This document shows positions 26,333 through 34,212 of a stretch of 64,000 nucleotides of DNA, one piece after another. A program made the position numbers and the translations under genes. This DNA is from Singulisphaera acidiphila DSM 18658 (lineage in GTDB: Bacteria > Planctomycetota > Planctomycetia > Isosphaerales > Isosphaeraceae), in contig NC_019892.1 in NCBI RefSeq assembly GCF_000242455.2, positions 8,256,744 to 8,320,743 of the forward strand. Reading direction: 5' to 3'. A model generated the notes under the pieces. That model ran no database searches. It was not told the DNA's origin and worked only from the letters and a program-made list of their open reading frames with translations. The first letter of the stretch is position 1; every line of letters starts with the position of its first letter.

Positions 26333-27376
26333 TCATCTCTGGCCGCCACCGGAGGTGATCCCACAGACGCGCTGAGCCACCCGTTTCAAGCGTCTGGCGA
26401 GTACAAGCGGAACCGTCTCGACGGGAACAACCACTTGGTTCTTCGCCTCCAGCTCAACCTGGATCCGCTCCAGATTCTGACGCGCTTCGAGAAGGTCCTT
26501 GATGGTCTTGCGGTGTTTCGACCGTTCCAGACGCAAGTGCTCGCGGGTCGAATCAAGCTGAAGGTGATTCCAATTGCGATCGGCCTCGAACGGTTCGAGC
26601 CGGTCGTTCGGGTCACACGCATAGCCAAGCGTTTCAAACGGCTCCGGAATTGAATGCGCGATCGCGTGGGCTTCGGCCGCCGGGATCAAATTCTTCCAGA
26701 GACCGGGCTGCCCTTGCCAGTAGTGGAAGTGCCAGACCTCATGGCCCGGCTTCTTTCGGCCGATTGCGTTGACGTCGACAACCTCGGTAATCGATTTTCG
26801 TGGCGGTTCGCCAATCTCGTTGACGAGCTGCTCCAGAGTCCCTGAGGCATCGGCAACGAGATCCTCGTAGCGAATCCGCAAGACGCCAGGCCGGTTCCAC
26901 CACGCCGGGCTATGGAACAGGAAGCAGCGGGCGTACTCGGATCGGGTCCATTCCAGAAAGGCTTCGCTTCGGGGAAGCACTCCCACGATTGCGCAATCGA
27001 GGCATTCTCCACCGCCGGGGCAGTACCCCTCTTGGTGGATGTAATAAACATAGTTCAACCATGACATCAAGACATCGAGTGGATGCCGAGCCAGCACCGC
27101 GACCCGCACGCCGTGACGTTCGAGCACTTCGAGAAACGGCTCTTTCGGATACCAGTGGATCTGGATCACACATCGCCTGGGAAGATTCTCCCAATCGACT
27201 TCTTCCGGAGTGTGAACAGGGATCTGCTCGAGTTCGTAGAGCGATCCAAGCAACTCGCGGGTCCAGGTATTGCCTGAACGGGGGGTACTCACCAGGGCAA
27301 GGCGGAGCATCGACTGGTCATTGCTCAACTGCGCCGGATCGGTGACGTGCTCACACGTCTTGTCGTCCTCGGACAT
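26333..27376 (-). CDS. Sulfotransferase with C-terminal coiled coil
   Basis: A 347-residue PAPS-dependent sulfotransferase-fold protein. The 5'-phosphosulfate loop is STPRSGNTWTRELLG at about residues 30-44, and the 3'-phosphate site is VLARHPLDVLMSWLNY at about 100. A CxxxGGGEC-like insert (YCPGGGECLDC) follows. After the catalytic domain (to about residue 265) comes a Lys/Arg/Glu/Leu-rich stretch (RLERSKHRKTIKDLLEARQN) predicted as coiled coil. No signal peptide is seen. The acceptor could be a glycan, as in planctomycete surface polysaccharides, but no polysaccharide genes are adjacent. Confidence 0.85.
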   Translation of the reverse strand: MSEDDKTCEHVTDPAQLSNDQSMLRLALVSTPRSGNTWTRELLGSLYELEQIPVHTPEEVDWENLPRRCVIQIHWYPKEPFLEVLERHGVRVAVLARHPLDVLMSWLNYVYYIHQEGYCPGGGECLDCAIVGVLPRSEAFLEWTRSEYARCFLFHSPAWWNRPGVLRIRYEDLVADASGTLEQLVNEIGEPPRKSITEVVDVNAIGRKKPGHEVWHFHYWQGQPGLWKNLIPAAEAHAIAHSIPEPFETLGYACDPNDRLEPFEADRNWNHLQLDSTREHLRLERSKHRKTIKDLLEARQNLERIQVELEAKNQVVVPVETVPLVLARRLKRVAQRVCGITSGGGQR

Positions 27377-27861
27377 GCCGCCTCTCCCGAGTTGATCTGG
27401 GATCGTGACTGATCACTTAGTCAGACCCTTCCTGAGCCGTCTCTCTCGGACCGAGTGGGGCGCACAAATCAAGCCCAGGAACCTCGTCCCGATCGTCAAC
27501 GTTGCACAGGATCGCGTAAACAAAACCGGGGGCGGCATCTCACGGCCTAAACCGGAGCCCGATCTTGCCGCGAATTGAGGTGCGGAGCCAGCAGGAACGG
27601 ACCTCGAAACTCGCCTCGGGAGAAGAGACAAGTGCTCGAGGCCGATCGCCGAATCACCTAAAACCTTCAGGGTCACAAGTTCTATCGGCGATACCCTTAA
27701 ACTCCCTGGACCAATTATTCCGAATAATCGCCATTTTCATGCATTCCCCGGGGTTTGGCCTTGGTGACAACAGAAGGGATTCGTAGGCACGTGTCTCCAC
27801 TTCGCTTACAATTCAAAGATAGGTGGAGACGAATGCGCCACGGTCATGTTGCCCGCTCGCC

Positions 27862-27879
27862 GGGTAGGCATGGCCCCAT
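27862..27879. repeat. Dispersed palindromic repeat, copy 1
   Basis: The sequence GGGTAGGCATGGCCCCAT shares the 14-mer GGTAGGCATGGCCC with copy 4 at 57400. The core is a near palindrome (GGC/GCC with two-base spacer). Confidence 0.45.
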
Positions 27880-27974
27880 CGTGCTAGACTTCCGTTTTAA
27901 TATTGCCGGGTAGACTTCAGCAGGCCGGTTCACGATGGGGTTGGCAGGCTGTAACCTGTTTTCCAAGAGAAAAC

Positions 27975-27998
27975 GGGAGGGTCGTGCCCACCCTACAG
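27975..27998. repeat. Dispersed palindromic repeat, copy 2
   Basis: On the minus strand this reads TGTAGGGTGGGCACGACCC, a relative of the other copies built on GGGTGGGC...GCCCACCC. It falls just upstream of the small membrane protein gene starting at 28095. Confidence 0.4.
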
Positions 27999-28032
27999 CA
28001 AGTCGGTAAGAATGAATCCGAATTCTCTTGGA

Positions 28033-28050
28033 GGTTGGGCGCGGCCCACC
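28033..28050. repeat. Dispersed palindromic repeat, copy 3
   Basis: GGTTGGGCGCGGCCCACC is an almost perfect dyad with a short core and belongs to the same GGTNGGC...GCCCACC family. Confidence 0.4.
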
Positions 28051-28094
28051 GCGCAAGAGAGTGCTTGTCGTGCCTCCCTTACAAGAGATTCGTG

Positions 28095-28460
28095 ATGGAC
28101 GCAAATATCCCCGAACAACAATCGACGGCCGAGGCGGAGTGGCAAACCCGCGAGCGTTACTGGCGGCGAAAGCTCGGAAGGATTCGGCTGGGGGTTGAGC
28201 CAATCGAGGAACAGGTGGCGAAATATCGACGCGTCACCTGGATGCTCACCGCGGTCCCGTTGGGGCTGGCGCTCATCTTCGTGGCCTTGTTCACGGCCTT
28301 CCGGCGGCCGGATGTGGGGGCGATATTGGCGGGTGTGTTGTTGCTGCCGGTCGTGGCCCTGGCCTGGTTTGATTTCGGGCTGCTCAAGCTCCGGGTGGCG
28401 CGGTACTCGCGTGAGTTCGAGTCGTATCACCCGCGATCGACACCCTCGGGGCGAACCTGA
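28095..28460 (+). CDS. Small two-helix membrane protein of unknown function
   Basis: About 121 residues. A charged N-terminal part (ERYWRRKLGRIRLGVEPIEE) precedes two hydrophobic helices, VTWMLTAVPLGLALIFVALF and GAILAGVLLLPVVALAWFDFG, with a short Arg-rich loop, and then a basic tail. I start it at ATG 28095 (AAGAG upstream); the open frame begins further left. No named family is recognised. It converges on the ECF sigma factor and shares the hairpin at 28438. Confidence 0.6.
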   Translation: MDANIPEQQSTAEAEWQTRERYWRRKLGRIRLGVEPIEEQVAKYRRVTWMLTAVPLGLALIFVALFTAFRRPDVGAILAGVLLLPVVALAWFDFGLLKLRVARYSREFESYHPRSTPSGRT

Positions 28461-28478
28461 CGTTCGCCCCGGGTGTCG
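28438..28478. terminator. Shared hairpin between converging genes
   Basis: CGACACCC and GGGGCGAAC (28438-28456) pair with GTTCGCCCC and GGGTGTCG (28462-28478) with a two-base bulge and a 5-nt loop. The stop codon of the small membrane protein sits in the loop region and the ECF gene ends 3 bp to the right. Confidence 0.65.
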
Positions 28479-28480
28479 AA

Positions 28481-29158
28481 TTACCAGAGTGTGGACTCTT
28501 CAGCCCGTGCGCCAACAAGGTCGGCATCCTCCTCGTCGCCGCCGGACTGATCGCCCCACTCGTCGGCATCGGCGACGCTCGCCTGGAGTTCGGCTTTCAG
28601 TCGCTTTCGAGCCGTGTGCAGCCGCCGCTTGATGGTCCCGATCGGCACGGCGAGCTGCTCAGCGATCTCGATCAACGAGTGGCCGTGGATGTAGAATGCC
28701 ACCAAGGCCTCGCGATCGATAGGCTTGAGCCGCTCCAGGGCCTCCCAGAGCCGATGAGCTCGTTCACGGCTGATCAGCTCATCAAGAGGAGCCTCACGCT
28801 GTTCGCCGGCCCCCTCGAGGACGCTGGTCTCCACGCTCGGCGGCACGCTGCGCCGGGTGGCTCGGTTGATCGCCATCCGGACCGCGACCTGCCGCAGCCA
28901 GCCAGCGAACCGTTCGGGTTCGCGAAGTTGGTCGAGCCGCCGCAGAACGTGGAGGAAGACTTCCTGAGTCAACTCGAGCGCCTCGCTCGGGTTGCCCAGC
29001 CGCCGCAGGCAGATGGCGTGGACGGTGCGCTGGAACTGTTCGACCAGTTCTCCGAACGCTTCGCGGTCGCCCTCTTGGGCGCGTCGAACCAGTATCGCCA
29101 GATCGGTCCAAGGTTCATCCCGGACCGTGAGATTTCGTATAGTCGCCAGCACGTTCAT
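28481..29158 (-). CDS. ECF RNA polymerase sigma factor
   Basis: A 225-residue group-4 sigma factor. Region 2 runs from AQEGDREAFGELVEQFQRT through LTQEVFLHVLRRLDQLREPE to WLRQVAVRMAINRATRR. Region 4 is AEQLAVPIGTIKRRLHTARK. The C-terminal 25 residues are very acidic (DADEWGDQSGGDEED). No anti-sigma factor is seen next door: the following minus-strand stretch towards 28095 is a plus-strand gene. ATG 29158 aligns with the family; the frame is open further upstream. Its target promoters are unknown. Confidence 0.88.
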   Translation of the reverse strand: MNVLATIRNLTVRDEPWTDLAILVRRAQEGDREAFGELVEQFQRTVHAICLRRLGNPSEALELTQEVFLHVLRRLDQLREPERFAGWLRQVAVRMAINRATRRSVPPSVETSVLEGAGEQREAPLDELISRERAHRLWEALERLKPIDREALVAFYIHGHSLIEIAEQLAVPIGTIKRRLHTARKRLKAELQASVADADEWGDQSGGDEEDADLVGARAEESTLW

Positions 29159-29538
29159 CGCTCCCCATTCCTCTGGGGGTCCAGGGGCGATCGAGGCCAA
29201 GCCGCGTACGGTCAAAGGGCCTACGATCGAACCACCGCAGTCCACGAATCAGGCGTCGACGAGCGAAAGGGAGAGGCGAACCCACGGCCGAGATCCCTTT
29301 TTGATCCTGGGTGAGCGCATTGCGCACCAGGACGGGACGGCTCGAGTGTCGCTCGCCTTCGCACGGCGGCCGACGGAGACGGCTGGGGCGCGGTACCCGT
29401 TGCGATGGGGCAACTTGGGTCGTCCGCACGAAGCCGACCGCCAACTCAGTGGGCTGGAGTTCCTCCTCGAAAGTCACGACCGACACTGTCGCGAGCGTTC
29501 GAAGGTGTTCCAACGATAATGAGCCGGAGGTTCGGCGC
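29159..29538. other. Leader region of the ECF gene, no gene recognised
   Basis: A 380-bp gap upstream of the sigma factor holds only overlapping open frames on both strands without a recognised family. It probably contains the sigma factor promoter, which I cannot place. Confidence 0.35.
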
Positions 29539-30036
29539 TCACCCTCCCGATGCCGCGAGTATCGCGGCGCCGGTCGCTAGGGCAGCTCGGGCCGAGGCCA
29601 ATCCAAAACGCTTCTCAACCTGCGAGCGCTTACCGGTTGTCGCCGGTTTGCGATCGCGTTTCGAACGATCCGGATCTTGCGGATCCAGAAGCCGTTCGCG
29701 AGAGAAGGCTTGGGATTCACCCTGCCGACAGGTCCTGTCGGACGGGGTAAACATCTCGGCGGCGAACTCGCCCCACGGCCTGACCGAGCGACTCTGTAAG
29801 AGCCACGTCGGTACGGGGAGTGAGCCTGGAATTACAGGAATCTCTCCTCTCGAAAGCGAAATCGAGAGCGGTAGATATCCATGCATTCCGTCGCGCATAA
29901 CGACACGATGGACGTGGCGGGTGCGCAGGGTCTGGAGATCGCCGGTGTTGATGTTCGCCGTGACGGCGAGCGACCGCGTGCCGAGGTTCAGCCCATTCAG
30001 ATTGGCCGACAGCGTCCGGTTCGTGCGGTTCAACAT
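29539..30036 (-). CDS. Small protein of unknown function
   Basis: A 165-residue frame beginning MLNRTNRTLSANLNGLNLGT with a GTGAGGGT ribosome-site-like stretch 7 nt upstream. The first half has a plausible composition (Asn, Leu, Thr, Val; VTANINTGDLQTLRTRHVHR), while the second half is Arg/Pro/Gln-rich and ends with an Ala-rich hydrophobic patch. I recognise no family. It may be real, or only its first ~95 residues may be coding. Confidence 0.35.
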   Translation of the reverse strand: MLNRTNRTLSANLNGLNLGTRSLAVTANINTGDLQTLRTRHVHRVVMRDGMHGYLPLSISLSRGEIPVIPGSLPVPTWLLQSRSVRPWGEFAAEMFTPSDRTCRQGESQAFSRERLLDPQDPDRSKRDRKPATTGKRSQVEKRFGLASARAALATGAAILAASGG

Positions 30037-30209
30037 GGCGAGACCCTCACATCCGCCTTCAAACGGCGGGCTGTTGAAGTGAGGCGACCAGTCTGGTCGC
30101 CGTGCGGGCCGTCCCGGGAGAGGGCGGCCGTCGCGAGTGCGGGACGTTCAATCCGTCCCTGTCTATTGACGAGTCCTGAAGGTCCGTCAGAGCTCCCGAT
30201 TTCTCATAT

Positions 30210-30232
30210 CCGCCGGGCAACACGCCCGGCGG
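30210..30232. terminator. Perfect 9-bp hairpin in a 347-bp gap
   Basis: CCGCCGGGC (30210-30218) pairs with GCCCGGCGG (30224-30232) with loop AACAC. There is no U-tract. It lies in the gap 30037-30383, which otherwise shows no gene. Confidence 0.4.
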
Positions 30233-30383
30233 CCGATTGATCCTGGGGAGCGACCCAATGAGAGTCGCCCCCTCGTGTGCGGTCTTAGACATCATAGCGG
30301 CCAGGGATGTTCGCGCAAAATCAAAATCATTGTCGGAATTTTTGCGGAACAGCCATGAACACCTGGTTCGATGATTCTAACCC

Positions 30384-31346
30384 TTAGAGAGAGACAGAGT
30401 TGCGAACGGGCTCACCGAGAAGAACCCGGCGGACTTCCTCGGCGGCTTTTGTCCGCAATTCGATGAAACCTTCGACGCTGTAGAACGCCGAATGCGGGGT
30501 AAGAAGCACGCGAGGGTGGTGCCGCAGCCGGTCATCGTCCAGCGGCTCTCGCTCGACGACGTCGATCCCGGCCCCCCCAACCCGGCCAGAGTCGAGCGCT
30601 TCCAGGAGCGCGGCCTGGTCGACGATCGGACCGCGCGCCGTGTTGATCAAAAGCGCACCGGGACGCAACCGGGCTAGCGCTTTGGCGTCGATCAAATGAT
30701 GCGTGGTGGCGTCCAGATAGCAGTGGAGGCTTACGTAGTCACTCTGTTCCAGCAGCTCCTCCAGGCGGTGGGCCCGCCGGATCCCGAGCGCCTTGTCGAC
30801 TCCTTGGGGCACGAGCGGATCAAAGAAGACGACGTCCAGGCCGAACGCCTTGGCGCGGAGGGCGGTCGCGGTCCCGATCCGGCCGCAGCCGACCAGGCCG
30901 AGCGTCTTGCCTCGCAGTCGAGGAGTCCCCAGCGCCGTCCGATAGTCCCAGCCCCCCGCGCGGATCGCCTCGTGCGACGGAACGAGTTGCCGCGCCAAGG
31001 CGAGGAGAAACATGATCGCGTGATCAGCCACTTCCTCGGTGCCGTAGTCGGGGACGTTGCACACGATCACGCCGTGACGGGCGGCCGCCGTCCGGTCGAC
31101 GTTGTTGTAGCCCACCCCAGCGCGGACGATGCACTTGCACCGCGGCGCGTTCGCGAACGTGGACTCACCCAAAAACGCAATCTCATGATACGTGATCAGG
31201 GCATCGGCCCCGGGCAGATAGCGAGCCAGGCTCTCCTCATCGGTGGCGCGGGCCAGCTCGACCCGGGCGAGGTCGCCGAAGATCGGAGCCTCGATCGAGG
31301 TCTCGTCCAGGAAGTCAGTGATTACCACCGTGAAGGCAGACGACAT
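30384..31346 (-). CDS. D-2-hydroxyacid dehydrogenase (C-terminal-binding-protein-like)
   Basis: A 320-residue NAD-dependent D-2-hydroxyacid dehydrogenase, oxidising or reducing a 2-hydroxy/2-keto acid. The Rossmann loop is GLVGCGRIGTATALRAKAFG. The catalytic Arg lies in LINTARGPIVD, the Glu in GIDVVEREPL and the His in LLTPHSAFYS. ATG 31346 has GAGAGGA upstream. It is transcribed away from the adjacent aldolase; both act on 2-oxo acid chemistry, so a shared pathway is possible. Confidence 0.88.
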   Translation of the reverse strand: MSSAFTVVITDFLDETSIEAPIFGDLARVELARATDEESLARYLPGADALITYHEIAFLGESTFANAPRCKCIVRAGVGYNNVDRTAAARHGVIVCNVPDYGTEEVADHAIMFLLALARQLVPSHEAIRAGGWDYRTALGTPRLRGKTLGLVGCGRIGTATALRAKAFGLDVVFFDPLVPQGVDKALGIRRAHRLEELLEQSDYVSLHCYLDATTHHLIDAKALARLRPGALLINTARGPIVDQAALLEALDSGRVGGAGIDVVEREPLDDDRLRHHPRVLLTPHSAFYSVEGFIELRTKAAEEVRRVLLGEPVRNSVSL

Positions 31347-31645
31347 CAACCGTTCCTCTCGCATTTGACGGAAGGATCAAGAGGGGAGAGCCCCCAAACA
31401 AACGAAAAAAAGGGACAGCGGCGAACCACTCGAGTTTAAGATCCACGAGCCCTTCAAGACCGAAGCCCGACCCGCGCGCCTGTCCCAAAGGAGCAACCCC
31501 TTGGTTATGGCCGATCGGCCGGTTAGGTTCAACCGTCGGCCCAAGGTCGACGTCCTTGTTCTCAGATGGCTCGAGCCCCCGGAATCGCCCCAGGCCCGGC
31601 CCTCCTGAACTTTTTGAAGAATCGACCCCACGAAGGATGAGACGG

Positions 31646-32425
31646 ATGCGACGGATCAAAGAACTCCTTGCCCAAGGGCAAGTGGTCCGCATGTTCGGCC
31701 TCGGGCAGTTGCTGAGCCCCAAGCTGATCGAAATTCTCGGTGAGCACGGCGAGTTCGACGCGCTTTGGCTGGATGTCGAGCATGCCGGCATCGGCATGAA
31801 AGAGATCGAGTTAGCGACCCTCGCAGCCAAGGCCTATGGCCTGGATCACTTCGTCCGGCTTCCGGCCACCGACTACGCCTCGATCATGCGGCCGCTGGAG
31901 GCCGGCGCGGGGGGAGTCATGGTCAGCATGGTTCGCTCGCCGGAGGAGGCCGAACAGGCGGTTCGCTGGGCCAAATTCTGGCCTCGCGGCGAGCGAGGAA
32001 TGAACGGCGGGAATCGAGATGGTCGGTTCGGCCTCACCCCGATCGGCGAGTATGCCGCCCGCGCCAACGCCGAGACATTCGTGGGGATCCAGATCGAGAC
32101 CGCCAGCGCGATCGCGTCGGTTGCCGAGATCGCCGCCGTTCCGGACGTCGACCTGCTCTTCGTGGGACCGGCCGATATCAGCCAAGTGCTTGGGGTGCCC
32201 GGCGAATTCGAGCATCCCCGCTGCCTGGAGACCATCGAAAAAATCGCCCGGGCCTGTGCCGACGCGGGCAAACCGTGGGGAATCGTACCGCGGGGGAAAG
32301 AGTACGCCGAACGGATGCGCGGCTGGGGCTGCCGGATGTTCGTTCTCGGTTTTGATATCCACGCGTTTCACGCCGGGATCCGCGCCGCGAAGGAACGCTA
32401 TGGATCGTTCTTTCCGGCGAGCTGA
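31646..32425 (+). CDS. HpcH/HpaI family aldolase
   Basis: A 259-residue class-II aldolase of the HpcH/HpaI/CitE group (2-dehydro-3-deoxyglucarate or 4-hydroxy-2-oxo acid aldolases). It shows LWLDVEHAGIGMKEIEL near the start, then GIQIETASAIASVAEI with the metal Glu and VDLLFVGPADISQVLG with the metal Asp. A start at 31646 follows AAGGA by 8 nt; the ATG at 31637 is a close alternative. The insertion sequence sits immediately behind its stop codon, and the stop is part of the duplicated target site. A dehydrogenase gene lies divergently upstream. Confidence 0.88.
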   Translation: MRRIKELLAQGQVVRMFGLGQLLSPKLIEILGEHGEFDALWLDVEHAGIGMKEIELATLAAKAYGLDHFVRLPATDYASIMRPLEAGAGGVMVSMVRSPEEAEQAVRWAKFWPRGERGMNGGNRDGRFGLTPIGEYAARANAETFVGIQIETASAIASVAEIAAVPDVDLLFVGPADISQVLGVPGEFEHPRCLETIEKIARACADAGKPWGIVPRGKEYAERMRGWGCRMFVLGFDIHAFHAGIRAAKERYGSFFPAS

Positions 32426-32426
32426 G
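32421..32426. repeat. Target site duplication, left copy
   Basis: GCTGAG directly precedes the IS left end and is repeated at 34110-34115. The TGA of the aldolase (32423-32425) lies inside it. Confidence 0.6.
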
Positions 32427-34109
32427 TTTGACTTTTGCCGTTTTGACGACCTTGTCGTGCCAGCGCGCACCCTGATCCGAGGAGACCCCTTGCGACGGCG
32501 TCTCGGACCGGGCTTTTGAGCGTGGCAAGCGACTTGGCGGGGGTTCAGGCCGCGGGGGCAAGGCCGTTGAGCAGGAGTTGCCGGAATCCGGGCGTGAGCT
32601 TTTGGAACACCACGCGATCACCAGGGATCGCCAAAACCCATTCCAGCCACAACCAGCGGCGGACCGCCGTGATCGCATCCGAGAACGTTACATCACATTT
32701 GCCCGGCCAGTCCACGCCGCCGACCCGCGACCCGCGTCTCGGCAATCGGGAGTAAAGCCAGGTCACCAGGGTATACAGTCCGAACAGGCAGGGACCCACG
32801 CGCAGGACCGTGTCTCGACTCCAGCCACGCGTCGTCTCCATGCGGAGGTAAGAGCGAATTTCCTCGAAGGTGGTCTCGATGTTCCACCGCGCGGTGTAGG
32901 TCTCGATCAGCGACGTGACGCTCATCGTGGCGTCGGTCGTGAAGAAATATCCATCCCGGTGCGTGCCGTCCCGGTCGTGGACGAAGACCCAGCGCACGTT
33001 CACCAGGGGACGTCCTCCCTTGTACCAGAGTCCGGTCCCCGTCACGGTCTCGACACGACGTCGGCCGCCGCCGTACCAGGCGACTTCCAGGGCCTGTCGT
33101 TGCTGGCTCACCTTGACGACTTCCGCCGGGCCGGGCAACTTCGCTCCCTTAACCCGAGGACGTCCCAGGCCCGCGTATTGCGGTGGTGGCTCGACCAGGT
33201 TGGCATCGGGGTAAAACAAGCTGACGAGGGTCAGCCGCTTCGGGGTCCGTGCGGCCAGTTCCGCCAACTCGTGGGTCGCATAGCCGCCGTCGGCGGTGAC
33301 GACCAGGGTCCGATCAGGGAACCATCGCATCAAGACACGAACCAACTGGCCGAGCAATTGGGGCGGTGTTTTGTGCCGTCGGCCGCACTTCGCGTTATCC
33401 TCCTTGGTTCGATACAGCGCGATCAACAGCGGCAAGGCCCAGCGTCGCGTGGCCCAGGGGACGGGGACGAGCAGGGCCAAGACGACCCACTTATGCCCCC
33501 AGCGGAACGCGGTGTAGGTGTGAGTCGAGCGAACCGGGTCGCGATGGCGTCCCTTACCGTAGACATGAGGGCCGGGATGCTCGGTGACTGTGTCGTCACC
33601 CGCCAGGAGGATCGGCCCGTGCGGCACGAAACTGGCGAGGACCGTGGCGATGTAGCGGCGAGCCAGGGCGGCGAGCGACCATCGGTCGCGCGAGAAGACG
33701 CGGTGATAGCTGCTGGGGTGCCCGGGCGCCAGGGTGCCCAGGACACGGAGCAGGTTGTTGATCGTGCGTCCGCCCAGAGTCAGGATCGCGGCCAGGGCCA
33801 GGAGGATGAACCGGCGATGGGCCGCCCGCGAGAAGGCGGGTTCGAGGGGGTCAAGAACGGTGCGGACCTGCTTGGGGAGTTGCTCGTGAATTCGTTCGAG
33901 CCTTCGCCGTGTGGCCCGCGCCTTGCGAGCCTGTCGCCGCCGGTTGGTCCGCAACCGCAAGCGAAGTTGCTTCACGGAGAGTCGCGCGCGAGTCCGATCG
34001 GTTAAACTGGTCATGGCGGCCTTCTTGTGTGCGAGGAAGGGCTCTGTGCATACCCCTCATTGCACCAGGGAGGCTCGCCACATTTGTATCCCAAAACGGC
34101 AAAAGTCAA
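32427..34109 (-). mobile_element. Insertion sequence with DDE transposase
   Basis: About 1.68 kb. The ends are inverted copies of TTGACTTTTGCCGTTTTG: 32428-32445 on the left and the reverse complement at 34092-34109 on the right, 18 of 18 identical. One transposase gene fills nearly all the element. A 6-bp GCTGAG repeat flanks it. The perfect ends, direct repeats and full-length gene suggest a recent insertion. The family is not assigned by me with certainty. Confidence 0.85.
32545..34014 (-). CDS. DDE-type transposase
   Basis: A 489-residue transposase. A basic N-terminus (RRRQARKARATRRRLERIHE) is followed by a helical DNA-binding part. The RNase-H-like catalytic core has its first Asp in LAGDDTVTEHPG, the second in VVTADGGYA and the Glu in WNIETTFEEIRSYL. 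The C-terminal part is helical. ATG 34014 has AAGG 6 nt upstream. It occupies the interior of the insertion sequence; the gene looks intact. It differs from the IS701-like remnant near 12.4 kb, whose first catalytic motif is VIDESGF. Confidence 0.9.
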   Translation of the reverse strand: MTSLTDRTRARLSVKQLRLRLRTNRRRQARKARATRRRLERIHEQLPKQVRTVLDPLEPAFSRAAHRRFILLALAAILTLGGRTINNLLRVLGTLAPGHPSSYHRVFSRDRWSLAALARRYIATVLASFVPHGPILLAGDDTVTEHPGPHVYGKGRHRDPVRSTHTYTAFRWGHKWVVLALLVPVPWATRRWALPLLIALYRTKEDNAKCGRRHKTPPQLLGQLVRVLMRWFPDRTLVVTADGGYATHELAELAARTPKRLTLVSLFYPDANLVEPPPQYAGLGRPRVKGAKLPGPAEVVKVSQQRQALEVAWYGGGRRRVETVTGTGLWYKGGRPLVNVRWVFVHDRDGTHRDGYFFTTDATMSVTSLIETYTARWNIETTFEEIRSYLRMETTRGWSRDTVLRVGPCLFGLYTLVTWLYSRLPRRGSRVGGVDWPGKCDVTFSDAITAVRRWLWLEWVLAIPGDRVVFQKLTPGFRQLLLNGLAPAA

Positions 34110-34115
34110 GCTGAG
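34110..34115. repeat. Target site duplication, right copy
   Basis: GCTGAG follows the right end of the IS, identical to the left copy at 32421-32426. Confidence 0.6.
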
Positions 34116-34121
34116 ATTCGT

Positions 34122-34175
34122 TGACAAAAAAACAAAAGGGTGCGTGAGTCGACTCCTGAGCCGACTCACGCACCC
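34122..34175 (-). terminator. Intrinsic terminator of the helical-repeat protein gene
   Basis: GGGTGCGTGAGTCG (34138-34151) pairs exactly with 34162-34175, loop 10 nt. On the minus strand the stem is followed by TTTTGTTTTTTTGTC (34123-34137), a strong U-tract. It fits the minus-strand gene ending at 34213, and before the IS arrived it also lay just behind the aldolase. Confidence 0.85.
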
Positions 34176-34212
34176 TCGAGATGATCTCATCCTCTCACTT
34201 CGCGTCGACGGA

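Larger units (their letters stand above)
27377..28094. other. Gene-poor stretch with dyads and palindromic repeats
   Basis: No reliable gene is seen in this 718-bp gap between the sulfotransferase start and a small membrane protein. It holds a 15-bp dyad ATTATTCCGAATAAT (27714-27728), an inverted pair GTCTCCAC/GTGGAGAC (27793-27800 and 27823-27830), and three GGC-type palindromic repeats (about 27862, 27975 and 28033). A minus-strand open frame at 27413-27676 is unrecognised and probably spurious. Confidence 0.4.

Noticed and set aside
32578-34005. 475-codon plus-strand frame inside the insertion sequence
   Set aside because: It is antisense to the transposase, which carries the DDE residues and spans the element between perfect terminal repeats.
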